From: Sphagnum compactum
Lineage: Eukaryota > Bryophyta > Sphagnopsida > Sphagnales
Assembly: GCA_965153455.1 (NCBI GenBank)
Contig: OZ234493.1
Coordinates: 2,976,001-3,040,000, forward strand
Direction: 5' to 3'
DNA length: 64,000 nt
This document shows, one piece after another, positions 36,651-49,235 of the stretch; position 1 is the stretch's first letter; each line of letters opens with the position of its first letter. The notes beneath the pieces are model-generated. The model was not told the origin of the DNA, ran no database searches, and saw nothing but the letters and a program-made list of their open reading frames with translations. The position numbers and the translations under genes are program-made.

Positions 36651-39135
36651 ATTTTTTGGTTGTTGGATTTGAATAGATGGGTAAACCTTCTTTAGGGGGG
36701 CAAGGTGATTCATTCAATGATGTAACAAGATTTTTATTATGTTTTAGATCTATATTTGTAAATGAAAGATAAGAACTATTTGGAAAAAATAATGGAAGGG
36801 AAAATGCAAGAAGACCATGAGATGAAAAAATTACATTTGGATCAAGAATCACAAGAAGCCCAACAATAGTAGGGAAATAAAAGTATTTGAATTTGTAACT
36901 TTGTGGGAGTTGTGGAGGCATTGTGAAAGAAGACTAACACTAAATGAGAATGGATATTAAAAAAAATTGGGAAAAAAACCCTTAAATTTTGTTAATGAAA
37001 TAATTGAGTTTATTGCAATAATTCAAATTTACAGTAAATGTAAATGGATAAAACAAAATCTAGAATAAAATTTTCAAATTTCACCAATCAAAGAATTGGG
37101 TTATTGTACCAACTTTGAAATTGCACTAGAAATGAGAATCGACAAAAGAAAATCTTAAAAAATACCTCAAGACTTACCAATGTCTGCCACATGCTTCACC
37201 TTTTATTATACTAGAACTCTAGAAACTCCTTCTCCCCTCCTAGTTTCATTATTTTTTATTAGCTCCATTTTTCTTTTGTCTATTTCTATTTGCTTTATTT
37301 TTTCTGTCGTAATACTACACATAGACACACAAACATAGTTTTTTTCCGAGGTTTGCCATCAATGGTGATGTCGTGATGAAATCCAAACGATCCTTCGCAC
37401 AAACAAACAACCTTTAAATTGTTTAAACAAGTCTTCTTCATTTCACTTGTCCTTTGCATTAGGTTTCAAAGGTTCACAAGGATCTAGAAGGTGAAAGAGG
37501 GTGGGCCATAGAGACTATATTGAAGTAGATCAAAAGAGGAAATGTGGGTGGTCACACATAGGTAGTATAAATGTAGGCGAGGAGATGGGGATGTTGAGAT
37601 TATATAGGAAGCAGGGGCAAGAACAAGATGGATTAAGTACAAGCTAGAACATGCGTGCAAGGTAACGGATGCAAAGATGGAGTCTAGTTTCTATAAATTA
37701 CTACCATTTTAAGGCCCGACGGTTTTAATGTTCAAAGTTGGTGGGCCTTGGATTGAGGAACAAGAACAAGATCATGCAAAAAAAAACAAAAAACTTGAAT
37801 TTGTAATAGTACCAATCATTCGAAGAAGTGGTGAAAGAATTGAATCTAAATTCCCCCATTACAAATCTTTAAGTCGTTTAATTATGCAATTTCCTCTATT
37901 GTGTTTTAGAGATTTTGCATGATTGTAACATGGTAGCCCTTATCAACCTCATTCAAATTAGGTAAATAGGTAGGTAGGTTAAGAACGTTTATAGTTTATA
38001 ATTTAAGGTTTAGGGTTTCATTAGATAATGTGTATATACATGGTAGACCTTGTAGTTTCACTGATATCAAAGTGCCGACAGGTATCATAACAGGATTTCG
38101 ATATCATGATGACTTGATAGACCATCATAAAAACATTTATACCCCTTCACTCGATGATTCACAACACATTTACTTTGCCTCATCCAATTTCTTTAGTTGC
38201 TCCTAATTTGTCTTCACATTTCACACCTTGTCTACCTCATCAACCATGGGCTATTCCTCAATCATCTATACCTATATTAAGGGCCTATCCATCCCATAAG
38301 TAGTGTCCACATGTTCCTTGTCCTAGTTTGGTAGCTTATACGTAACAACAATATGTTTAACATGTCACCAAACACCAAACACCAAAATCGCACAAAGGTG
38401 TACCACACATGATGAAAAAGGCTTAGTCCTTATTGTAGTTTGTTTTTACCCTATATTTTGATCCCCATAAAAAATAATGAATCAAACGTTGTCAAAATTT
38501 TTAAAAGGACTATATTTTAAACCATTACAATTCTAGATTGCATCATAATCATTCGTAAATGTGTCTTTACATGGTAAAAAAAAACTAGGTAAAAAAGACA
38601 AAAAAAGATGACATGTGATAAGATTTTGGTACACCTTAAAAAATTTGCACCCAATCATTAGCTTCTAAGGTGCTGATGCCCTCGGCTTTACTGTTTTCTC
38701 CTCCTTTTTTAACTTAGACACGGATTGCATCATTAAATATCATCAATGTGTTGCATTTTGGTTACAACACCCCCGTTCATACCATCATATTCCATATGTT
38801 TTCCATGTTGAAATTTAACGTGTATTGCATATCCCTTTAGCTTGGTTGGTTGTCAATCCATCCAACATAATAGCTTTGCATGCATTTTTGCTCTTCCATT
38901 TCTATTGTTTGTATTTTCCATTAGAGAAAAGGTGGTGAGAAAGGCCACTAAGAGACTTGTGCCCATTTGCGTCGATACATGGCAATAGACTTAAAATCAT
39001 TAGGAACATATGATTAAAACATAAGCATTGGCTTCTTAAAAAATTTCAAAAATGGCACCAGATCTTATTCCACTTCTATCAACACGATTGTGTTGCACAC
39101 AAACACTTGTTCATGTAAGGTAATGTGTTCAGATA
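36651..39135. other. AT-rich spacer
   Basis: No supported gene. A short TTTAGGGTTT motif lies near 38008. The 3' half may contain more of the LINE-like relic that becomes readable at 39136, but I cannot support that. Confidence 0.5.
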
Positions 39136-41800
39136 GTGTGTGCATTAACCCCTAGCATTCATGCGGCCCCATCAACTAAGATCATTGTGGCCTTTCGCCA
39201 TTTTCATCCATTGGCTAAAGTTGACCTCCCCCCTTTTGTCAATGATTTCCATCTAGAGACGAATCTTGTTTTGGATAAAAAAACATTTTTTGCTTTGACA
39301 CATTCACCACATCCTTCGAATATGGCGTATGAGCTTTTGCGAGATTGCATTGTCCTTAATGACTTTGCTAATGGTTTTTTTTTTTTTTTTGGAAATATGT
39401 GAGCACATCATTCGTGGTCATGTTTTTCCATCAATATCACACTTGCTTGTTGCATTGCAACTATTGGCTTTGGAGAAACAAGCTAAAGGTGTTCGACCCA
39501 TCATGATTGGAGAGATGATTTATCAATTGGTTGCCCACACATTAACTATTCAATTCAAGGATACATTTACAAAGCATTTTAGTCCACATTAGGTTGGGGT
39601 GGCAACACCAAGTGGGTGCAAGATAGTGGTTCATGGGGTTAAAGCTATGTTATATCTACATTCGAAGTGGATGGTATTATAGGTGGATGTTTGAAACACA
39701 TTTAATTTAGTATCTCAAATAGTTGTTTTTTAAAAGTTGCAATCTTGCATGTACCAACATCTTGGATCAACTTTTCCCATTTGTTCGTCGATTTTACACA
39801 TGCATCACAAACTTAACATTTCACAACTTAAAAACAGAAATTGTGTAACATTAATCCATTCATAATTTGTATGTTTTACACATTAATATCATGCATTGAA
39901 ACACAACACACAAATTTATTGAAAGATGTGAAATCCGTGTGACATTTGTTCATTCATAGGTTCATATTTCATTCATCAACACATTTATCTATGTGTCAAA
40001 CATGTTTTCAATGCATGATATTTGTGTGTAAAATGTATGAACTTATGAATGAATGAACTTTTCACAATTTTCATTATTAATTTGTTGCATGTTAAATTTG
40101 TGATTTGCCCATTTCCACTATTTTTCGAAGGCTTTTAAACGCAAGGATTTCATAGTCATTTCGTCTTACTGCAACAACCCACCTTACTTGAGTTTTTCCC
40201 TCATCGGCGAATGATATACACATGGTTGGTCCTGCCTCGAATGTGGTACTTTTTTTTTGCGATCATAAAAGGAATTTACAACATTATGACTTTCATTGCA
40301 GTCAACGAAATGTGTAGCCTAGTTTTTACAGGGGTTAAACCAATCTATATCATTTCCTCTAGGTTTTTTTACACCTAAGTCCAATCTTTGTATTCTAATT
40401 GCTTAAGTGGGTTCTTTGCCATTTATGGAGTTAGGCTTCGTATTAGAAGTGTTCTAGGAGGACTTCAACATAATTATTAGCCTTTCTATGCTTATAGATT
40501 TTTAGGCAACTTTTGCAATGTTTTTGATTATTTATGCCCAACGACTGGGCTACCTACAACGTACCGTATTTCCATCACTAGGTATCTTGTAGCATTACAC
40601 TGAGTTTGATGTTCATACCATAACTATGTTGAAGAAACTATAAGGTTCAGGATCCTTTGGCACCATAGTGGGCCATTTGGCTCATCATCAAGTCACTTTT
40701 CCTACTTCTTCAAGGGGGTTAGGCCTTCCCTCAGTGGTCCAACATGTTGCCTTTATTTTTTTCAAATGTTGGGCTTTAATCACTCCTACACTAGTCTTTC
40801 ATTTCCAACAGGATGATCACCCTATTCTTCTTGATTCGGTGGCACATGTAAAAGCTAGTACTTATCCTTTTTTAGTAGCAATACAAGATACTTGTGTGAC
40901 ATTACGTAAGGTCGTCCAATCAGATGGCTTGCCTTTTGAAAGTTTAATGGTGCAATCTTATCCTCAAATGCAGTTTTTTTGTATGGATTAACCACACAAG
41001 CAAGAATTTATTTCGCTTTTAGCAAAAGCTCCTTCAAATGTTGTGCGAGCACATCTTCACTCCTATGCAATTCTAGCAATAGGGGCTTGTTTATTAACTT
41101 GTCCTAACACCCCTTCATTTTGTTGGTTTTCAACCCATTTCCTTACAACATTACATATTTGTTTTAGTATACCACATCTTATGGTTGCACATCTTTCACG
41201 ATGTTAATGTGATCATACCATCGATGATTTGGGTATCCATTTGTTACCTTGCCATGAACACATTATGACCCATGATATGCTTTGAGATATTGTTGCAGTT
41301 ATTGCGTCAAAAAACAAAGTTCACGTACAAAGAAAAGTTTCCCACCTTTTCCCCCACCATACACAGAGACGAATGGATATCATCATCACTAGAGACGATT
41401 TTTGAACCTTGACTAGCAAACGTTGTCATTGCTAATCCAATTCGTACAAATTTGGTGTAACATGTTTCGACGATGACAATGCATGCAACAACAATTACCG
41501 TTCAAGATAAGGCACGATCCTACATAAAGCGAACACCAATAGATGATTTCATTCCCCTTGCCATATAGACCTATGGTTGTCTCCATCCTCATTTTGATTC
41601 CTTTTTGACTTGTGTACATGCTAGTATAACTCACCATCAGCATACCTCCTTGGTACCTTTGATGTTTATATCTTACTATAGGCAACAAGTGTCAATAGCC
41701 TTCTAACATGCGCAAGCCATTGCAATTTTTCAATAAGTTGCCACATTTAATCACAATTCTTCATCTCTTCGACACATACCAGCTAGCTAATTTGGGGCAA
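39136..41800 (+). pseudogene. Relic of a LINE-like reverse transcriptase
   Basis: Disjointed plus-strand frames read as a non-LTR type reverse transcriptase ORF. An early finger segment contains EKQAKGVRPIMIGEMIYQL (about 39470-39530), followed by sequence similar to VVHGVKAMLYLHSKW. The catalytic box that should be xADD reads SANDIHMVGPASNVV near 40205-40245, so one aspartate is lost. QSTKCVA follows near 40300, then a long thumb-like segment (40668-40985, GHLAHHQVTFPTSSRGLGLP) and a C-terminal piece near 41300-41800. Stops, frameshifts and a MITE insertion show that it is dead. The exact clade is uncertain. Confidence 0.6.
39837..40069. mobile_element. Foldback MITE inserted in the LINE-like relic
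   Basis: The left arm, about 39837-39905, contains CATTCATAATTTGTATGTTT, TTACACATTAATATCATGCA and TTGAAACA. The right arm, about 40000-40069, is its near reverse complement (TGTTTTCAATGCATGATATT, then GTGTGTAAAATGTATGAACT). The arms are roughly 68 bp with a central region of about 95 bp. It has no coding capacity and interrupts the reverse transcriptase homology, as a non-autonomous DNA transposon would. Confidence 0.7.
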
Positions 41801-43065
41801 AGGATGCCCTTTCAACTATAGGTCTTCTACTTCATTACTGTTGTTTTGATTGTTTTGATTTTCCTTTCATGTGTTTACATGCCTTGTACGTTTTGTGGAT
41901 GGATTTCTATCCTTATTTTTATATATACATGGTTTTACCTAATTTTCAAACATGTAGCAAGCTCCAACATCCTTGTCAAATATTTTGCACATTGTTTTTT
42001 CACCAAGTCCACATTGCCAACTTGCCAAGTTGACTTCAATTTGCAAGTTGTGCAAATGCCTTTTAAACTATCCAAAACGAAACATTTTCAAAGACTACCC
42101 ATTGCCTAAAATTCATTCTTTGTTGCCAAACATTTGTTTTTTTTGTTTTTTTCTTCAAAGGGTTGGGGACTTCAATTAATCAACTATGCACATACATAGT
42201 GTATGTACATAAGCTACCTTCCCACATTCAAAGGTTATCACCATCTATGTCAAGGGAACCAATATTCAAAAGCTACCTAATTAAGGCCTCACACATTGCC
42301 TAGGTGGGTGGGTAGTTCAATGGGCAAGTAGGACAAGTGCCCTACTTGTAGACAAGTAGCCTAGGTGGGTAAGTATGTGAGAAGGTGGGAAGGCAAGCAA
42401 GCACATAGGTATCATAATGAGGTACATCATTTAGGAAAGTAGGTAACATAAGCAAGCATGTAGATAAGAAGGTAGGTATCCTAAGGAGCTCCATAGCTTA
42501 GAAGGGTGGGTAACATAGGCAAGAAAATAGATTAAAAAGTTGGTAGCTTAGGTAGGTATGTAGATAAATAGGTGGGTAGGTAGCTTAGGTAGACATGTAG
42601 GTAGGTGGGTAGACAACCTAAATATGTAGGTGAGTATGTAATTTATGTAGGTAGGTAGTTAGGTGAGTACACAAAGGACGTTGGTAAGCAGCTGGGTACA
42701 TAGATAACTGGGTAAGTAGTCAAAATATTCCTTATATTAGTACATGAATACTGTAAACCTTATCTGTATGCAGACATGATTTAAAAACTCTCATACAGAC
42801 CACATTCTATGGAGGCCCAACAGGCAACCCACACAAAGTTAAGGAAGTGGACTGTAAAGTATTCAACAAAAGATATGCATTTTAGATCAGTGAGTCCGAA
42901 TCAAAGGTGAAAAATGAATCCCAGGGTGTCTATTAGGTTGCAAAGTGGTGCGTATGAAGACAAAACACAGGAAATAAATTTTGAGACGCCACACACAAGA
43001 AGCTAAAAAAGAAAATTGTAAAATATCCAACAAAAAGGTGGGCATTTAGATCTGTAGGTCAAAAT
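41801..43065. repeat. Spacer with a degenerate GTAGGTGG minisatellite
   Basis: From about 42290 to 42720 the sequence is dominated by variants of GGTAGGTG and GGTAGCTTAG, a degraded tetranucleotide-derived array. Between about 42780 and 43120 two diverged copies of a roughly 160 bp unit (containing CAAAGGTGAAAA and CCAAGATGCCCGTTAC-like blocks) lead into dispersed repeat copy 2. No gene is visible. Confidence 0.6.
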
Positions 43066-44984
43066 CAAAGGTGAAAAGTAAACTCCAAGATGCCCGTTAC
43101 AAATGTAAGGCGCAAACCTAGGAAGTTCCGGAGACTAAGCAATATGTGCATATCAGAAAAAGGATAGGAATTTGAAATCAGTGTGTCAAAGTCAAAGGTG
43201 AATATATTAAAGTCCAAGGTGAACATTTTGTCGCACAGCCTGCGAAACTTGTGGCTTGATCTCTGGAATTTCTTTCTTAGGTTTATCCTTTCAGTTAAGT
43301 TTCCCTTTCAATTTTGGCTAACTGTTCTGAAGTTCCTATCCTCTTTGGATATTTGACAGTCCCTTGTAACTTGAGGCTTGTTCACAGGAATTTCATAAAT
43401 TTTCTGCTCATACTTGAAGCAGGCTATAGTGTCAGTATCCCAAAAGGATAGGAATGTTATAGACTAGTAGTATTCAACACCATAGATGACCTTCAGCCAA
43501 AATAGTTTTATTAATGGAAAGAAGACCCAAGCTCAAGGTGCCCATGATGGCAAAAGTGTAAGGTAGAAAAGCCCAATGCCGCAGGGTTTTACTGGAATAA
43601 AGCCGGTGTGAGGTGTGGCCAACTGCAGGCCTAATTCCTGTTGTATGTATGAGGATAAACCAAGGAAATTCGTGAGATGAAGCTGCAAGTTACATGAGGC
43701 TGTATGTAGTATAAGGGCCGCATTACATGAGGGTCTGATGTCCAAGGTCCAATGAAATAGAGCAATACTATTGGCTGAGAGTCAATAATTGGGCCTGTGG
43801 CCTTTAGATGAGGGTTCAAGACCAAAAATTGGCCAATTGAAGCTAAACCTACATGGCACCATTTTTGGAGGGAAAATTAATTGGTTTGGACCCAAAAAAA
43901 GGAGCTCAAAGGAGAGCTCATGATTTGGAGAATGAAGGTGGAAACTAGGGTCCAACTTGCTTCAAATGAGTCCAAATTGGTTCCTAAGACTTTGAACCCT
44001 GGACCCCATCTAGTGGGCCTACGTTTCCAGATGGGACAAGAATGTTAGAGAGGTATGTCAAAATCAAAGGCTAAAACTAAACTTAAAATGTGAACATTAG
44101 GGTGCAAAGCCCACACATGTGCGGCTTGTGATCAGAAACAAATGTCAAATTCAAGTTGCAAACCTGCAGCGAGTTGCAATTTGAGATTCCACAAAGTATT
44201 CAAACACCATAGATGGACGGCAACCAAAAAAGTCTTGTTAGTGAAAAGGAGACGCAACCTCAAGGTGCACATGATGGCAAAAGTATAAGGAAAAAAGCCC
44301 AATGCCAGGGGCTTTACTCGAATAAGGCCCACGGGAGACAGGGCCAACTGCAGGCCCAATTCAGGTAACAGCCGATGGCTGAGTGCCATACTTAGCATAG
44401 AGACCCGCTCAAAAGTTTTCTTTCTTCCAAAAAATCAGAAAAATATGCATCATTTTTCAGAAAACAGAATGCCCACTATGGCAGGCATTAAAATTTTTGG
44501 AAGACCCCACAAGCAGCAGAGGAAAAAATCTGCTCAGTAAATTCCTTCAAATTACAGTGACAAAATCTCAGCAGATCTTCAGGCCGGAGCTAACATTTAT
44601 ACCTTTATCTTCAATCCTAAGAGGTACTTATCCATATGAATTGTCTGAGGAGCAAAAGAGGCCAGTGTTCTTAAGAAGAATGTAATCAGTTTGGGTGTCC
44701 TATTCTTGTACTTTTTTTGTGTTTGTTTCTTAGGTGGAACAGGAACTTCACTTTGACCTAATGGAGTGCTGCCAAGCGAGAACAGAAAGTGCCCTAATAG
44801 TCAGGTCACTATTGGTTCACTACACCATGAACAGGATGAACAAAGGAGATTAGGTAGGGAGTGTAATCTATTCTTCAAAATAGAAGTGTTTTGTTTGTTT
44901 TGGTTCTTTGTTTTGCAAGCTATGAATGTAGAATGGGAGTGCGAGCACTTGGTTTACAGTTAGTTCTTGGTGTTGTGTGGTGTG
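43066..44984 (-). repeat. Dispersed repeat, copy 2 (inverted)
   Basis: Reverse complement of 16031-17656. The homology is interrupted by about 320 bp at roughly 44641-44960 that has no counterpart in copy 1. After it the terminal block reappears (AGTTCTTGGTGTTGTGTGG). It ends exactly where sequence homologous to protease intron 3 begins, so this copy appears to have inserted into a duplicated protease gene. Copy 1 and copy 2 together form an inverted pair spaced about 25 kb apart. Confidence 0.8.
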
Positions 44985-45775
44985 AGGATTTCAAGGATTG
45001 GGCTGGCTAACTGAGGAAATTAATCAGACAAGTGGATGCTCATTGCTGAACACAGGTAGTAAGTAGCCTGTAAGGTGTTTGGTTCTCACCAATACATTGC
45101 TTCCACTTCCAAGGAAAATTGTTTATCATCAAATCTTACTTACAAAGAGACAAGAAGTAGGTAAGGCACCTGGTGGCTAATAGGTAGTGAGATATATGTG
45201 GCATGTTGATAGCATATAGTGCTGGGCGGTTGCCTGGTTTGGCCAGTTGCAACTTCTAGTTCTGGTTTTGGTTAGTAAAAACTAAACTGGAATCAGGGCT
45301 GATTTTGGATCCAGTCATGGAATCAGAACCAAAATCAAAATGAGAATTTTTGAAAAAAATAAAATTTGGGAAAAAAAATCTGGAACCAGGGGCTAACAGA
45401 AGCATAACCCACAGTTAACCATCAGTACCAGACCGAGTTACCCAGAATCAAACCAAAATTAGATCTGTTTTCTAGAACCAAAACCAGAATTGGAACATGG
45501 ATTGATTGGATATAACCAGAACCGGATGGGAACTGGACCCAAGGTTGCATGTTTCTGTGGACCTGGAACCATTCTAATTCTTTTTAAATGGTTCTTCATA
45601 AAAGTCAAGAACCACCCAACACTAGTTTATACATACAGTAGCTAACCACTATGTATCAACCCCTTATGAGAGGAAATGGTGAAATGGTGTTTCATGTCTA
45701 CACCTCATCTGTACTGCACAATGTGCTGGTGTGTGCTGGTTGTCTTTGGCCAGGGAAAACTTACATTAACTAGTG
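44985..45775 (+). pseudogene. Duplicated fragment of the protease intron 3
   Basis: GATTTCAAGGATTGGGCTGG and the next ~170 bp match 31982-32150. From about 45540 the sequence again matches 32220-32460, including CACCTCATCTGTACTGCACA (one base different). The middle, about 45180-45535, holds extra sequence rich in AACCAGAACC-like motifs. No exon is retained on either side. It is the leftover of a further copy of the aspartic protease gene at 29.8-32.9 kb. Confidence 0.75.
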
Positions 45776-45777
45776 TG

Positions 45778-46045
45778 AACCCGGTGCATAATGCACCCGT
45801 CGAGCTCCCCCCCGCCCGGTCCTTCCCATTGCCCACTCCGGTTTTTTACCCTGTCGATCCCCCCTCCCGTCTTTCGCATTTTTCACTCCGATTTTTTAAC
45901 CCGTTGATCCCCCCCCCCTCGTTCTCTTGTTATATATAATTAACTTCCCGCCCCGTGCTAGCCCCCCCCCGCCCCGTTACCAAGCCCTGTCACCCGCTGC
46001 TTCACCGGCCTCCCCCTCCCCCACCCCCCAAAACCTGCGTCACAA
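45778..46045. repeat. C-rich block with a ~60 bp tandem duplication
   Basis: An abrupt GC-rich patch inside AT-rich DNA. Two diverged units share CACTCCG followed by a T run, then ACCC and a GTTGATCCCCCCCC or GTCGATCCCCCC tail (near 45833-45868 and 45885-45918). The C runs could form i-motif or G-quadruplex structures. It starts exactly where homology to the protease intron ends, so it may mark a junction. Confidence 0.6.
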
Positions 46046-47880
46046 ACATACTGAATTAATATATATGATATGTTGTTTTCTTTGAGATTAAGCTAGTTTT
46101 CAATAAAAGCTTTCCCTTAAATACCTAATTCAAGGATTTAATCCTCACTTGCTTAGCTGATTTAATGTTTATCCACCCTAATTTCTTCCAAAATTTCAAT
46201 GAACTAAAAACATAAGTGATTGATTAAATCTCCCCTTGAATGATAATTTCATAATTGTTCTTTGTGTGAATGAAAAGAGGGATCTTAGGTGTACTTATCA
46301 AGGTGGGATTGTGACCTAAACGGAATCCTAAACTTAAAAAAGGTTAAATTTTCTGTCCTAAACTGGCGGTTGGTGGTGCGATGTGACTGTTCATGAGCAC
46401 ACTCATCATGTGCTGCTCAAAATAGTGTGTTTGTTTGCTTTGTACAAAGGTTTCAGGTTGTGCATCCATGGAGGAAAGAGAATGTGGTTGCCTTGTTTCT
46501 CCTGATTTCAAGGATGAGCTTGCTAGTTCTATTGTTTTGGTTTTTGTTCTTCATGATGCCTTGTGGGATCAAGGTTCTGATTGGTGGACTAGATCGTCGA
46601 AGGATGATGAGCTGCTACTATTTGAAGGAGGTGGTTGGTTTTTGGAAGACAAAAGACAACCTAAGTATTTTATGGCTAAATTATGTTTGTAGCAGAGGAT
46701 AGAACTGTGATAGAACCGGTGTAAGTTGAACTGCATGGAGATGAATGCTCTATGTGCTAATGTTCTCCGCAATTTTGTTGCGTTGCAGATACAGAATTCT
46801 ACGTAGTAAGTTTGTTATAGGCTGGTGGTGAAAATGCTGTAGAATATTAGAGGATTTGTGAGTGACTTCCTTCATGGCGTTGTATCAAGTGAGATGAAAT
46901 TGGGGAGTTGGGATGAGTGGAAGGGAGTGCCTTGGTTGGCGCTCTGAGTTTGGGATCTGCAACCAGTCCACTGATTCGGGGTTTGGACAAAAATTATTGA
47001 ATGTTCGGTTCTTCAGGGATTGGGATGATGCTGGGATTCTTTCCTTGTGAAAACTTCGGGGATTCAATGAGTGAGAGTTTGAAGCAATGCCATAATGTAG
47101 TCGGTTGATGCTCAATGAGAATGATTCCAGAATGTTCAGATTAACCTAAGCCTTAAGGTTCAAAAGTAGATATTGTGTAGTTTAGTTTCAGGAATAGATT
47201 TGTGTGTCAGTAAGTATGGACCATGGTTCAAGTAACTGAAAGAAAGCGTTGTGATTCCAATTTACCCCCTCTTTTTTGGCCACAGGATCCTTCTGGAATG
47301 TATTTCCAGGAGGAATAACATTCATATGCCCTCCAGATTAGGAAATTTATTTAAGAGCTTCACGCTAACTAGAAGCCAATAGCAGTCGATAACAAGCCAG
47401 TTTGTCCTAGTGTAGACTTTTAGAGCCACTAAAATGAGCACTCACATCCAATTTAATTTAGTGGCTGGGATAATATTCCAATATCCACAATTACATGCAT
47501 AAATGCAGCTGAGAGATAAACAGCTGGTGCAAGTTTCACATATCAATTACCAGCACAACTGGATCAGGAGAGACCAATTTCCCCATAGAGCAAACAGTTT
47601 ATGCAAGTAGGGCCACCCCGCGGTAGGGAGCTGATGGGCGCTGCAACTTGTATGTCGTTTTCGTTAGGAATCCAGACTCGAGTAGATCTGAGTTCATACT
47701 TAGGGAGTTTTAAGCCACCCACACACATAACATTACAATTGAGTGCCTCATGAAAGTCCTGGCCAGCTTGAGGTTTATGAACCCAATTTGATTTGTACTA
47801 AAGTAGACTAGTCATGAATTTGTAGCAGGGACACTAGCAAAATTGCTCCAGGGTGAAAGGGTCAACTGAATTTGACATTG
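46046..47880. other. Spacer between protease-gene fragments
   Basis: One frame at 46435-46692 (85 codons, with SPDFKDELASSIVLVF) has coding-like composition but no splice sites, partner exon or domain that I can support. Near 47395-47560 weak similarity to the protease upstream region (29440-29650) is visible, for example AGTTTGTCCTAGT. Confidence 0.45.
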
Positions 47881-48485
47881 GTCACAGGAATTGAAAGCTT
47901 TTATGAAGCGCAGCTAAGTAATCAGGCAGCGGCAGTGGAGACTCCAGGCTAAGGATAGGAAATGGGGTCTCTGAGAGCTGGAGCAGTTTTAGTAGCTATA
48001 TTGGATGTTGTGGTCATCTTGCAGGCTTGCCACTCCTGCATGGGATTAAGGCAAGTCCTTTCCACTGGACAGAGACATGCTCATGCGGGCTCATCAACAT
48101 TGCAAAATAGCTGGAAGTCTACACGATCCCAGATCAGTCTGAGACATCCACCGAAGATTTGCCAGCTGACATTAAGGTACATAACGAAGTAGTCGCTGGT
48201 TTTATTAGGAGCGTGCAGAAATGGATATGAATCTGGTTGTTAATTGTCGAATGTCTCATGCAGATCGAGCCTTCATGTCCTTTTGGCTTTTGCAGGTCTT
48301 GAGAACACCAATGATTCACAGAGACCATCCAGATTCGCCATTGCCGAAGGCTTACAACACTAGCTCGTATTCTGAAAGGGTAGAGGCAGTAGCGCAAAAG
48401 GAGTTTGGCTCGTGGGGATTACTTACACTCTCGTCAATTGATGAGCTCCAGTGCAGGAGGAATCAAAAGCCAGGTGATGGACAAA
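47880..48485 (+). pseudogene. 5' fragment of a second aspartic protease gene
   Basis: About 600 bp align with 29740-30350 of the intact gene: promoter-proximal sequence, the exon 1 start at 47962 (MGSLRAGAVLVAILDVVVIL), and exon 2 beginning VLRTPMIHRDHPDSPLPKAY near 48298. Small deletions shift the frame in exon 1 (after QNSWKSTRS) and again in exon 2 near 48400. Homology stops before the DTGSD motif, so no catalytic residue remains. The gypsy retrotransposon begins about 400 bp downstream. Confidence 0.85.
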
Positions 48486-48892
48486 GAAAAGGAATCACAC
48501 TACAAAGCTTAATCTTGCTAAAAACTATACTAAAATGGATTAGTGACTCAAAACTAGTTCCTATAGAGAGATGGATCAATGATTCTGAGATGATCTAATG
48601 GGAACTTGCGATGTGCTTATATGCACATGGAGGATCGCTCAAAGATAAGGCTAGTAACTGCTAGTAGGTGGAAATAGTTGCCATGCAACAAGGGTAATCC
48701 AGAATAAAGTGCACATGGGTGTTTAATTAATGCATTAATGAAAGTGTAACGAATTCAATTCGGTGCACATGCCACCATTTCTGATTTATTGTGATAGCGT
48801 GGAAATGAATGAGACTACTAAAATTAACTCGAACGCTAATTTGTCGCTACTGTTTAGTGCTCCCATTAAAGTAGCTTGACTACATGCTACCT
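48486..48892. other. Spacer between protease fragment and gypsy element
   Basis: About 400 bp with no gene or repeat that I recognise. It ends at the pentamer ACACT (48893-48897), which also follows the far end of the gypsy element. Confidence 0.5.
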
Positions 48893-48897
48893 ACACT

Positions 48898-49235
48898 GTC
48901 ATGACCATATGTGTGTTAGCTATAACATATAGTGTGATATGGTAGCGAGTAGTGCCTACTTAGGCTTTCTAGGTTTAGGGTTAGAGGAGAGTGGTTGTTC
49001 TGGTAGGACCCACCCTCATGTTGTGAGTGGGGGTATAAAGTGTGTGAGAGGGCTCAAAGAACATAGTTCTTTGAGTTGAACCTAGAGCGTTGGGAGTAGT
49101 TGGAATTAGTGGAGCTTTGAGCTATGGTGTCCCGTTAGCATCAACTTAGATTCTCTGAGTGGAGTGGGCTTGGCTTGACTATATGTTTTTGCATCACGAG
49201 TTTTATGATAGTAGATCTTTCTCGTGACGTTTTCA
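48898..49235 (+). repeat. 5' LTR, lacking its first ~110 bp
   Basis: Aligns with 58955-59293 of the complete 3' LTR, starting at GTCATGACCATATGTGTG and ending at GTTTTCA. The U3 start (TGTGGTACACATG) is missing here but is found at the far end of the element. It contains the TATA-like TATAAAG and a hairpin listed separately, plus a telomere-like TTTAGGGTT in U3. Confidence 0.88.
49034..49075 (+). promoter_or_regulatory. LTR TATA box and start-site hairpin
   Basis: TATAAAG at 49034-49040 is followed about 20 bp later by the palindrome CTCAAAGAAC-ATA-GTTCTTTGAG (49053-49075). A transcript starting a normal 20-30 bp after the TATA box would begin inside this palindrome, near AACATAGTTCTTTGAG (49060-49075). 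The 3' LTR has the same arrangement (59092-59098 and 59111-59133). The start site is inferred, not observed. Confidence 0.6.

Noticed and set aside
42290-42720. GTAGG-rich array considered as a CRISPR-like or telomeric array
   Set aside because: Units are degenerate tetranucleotides without uniform spacers, and the motif is not TTTAGGG.
46427-46702. Two overlapping 85-91 codon frames considered as a small gene
   Set aside because: No splice signals, homologous domain or neighbour supports it; overlapping open frames in two phases suggest chance.
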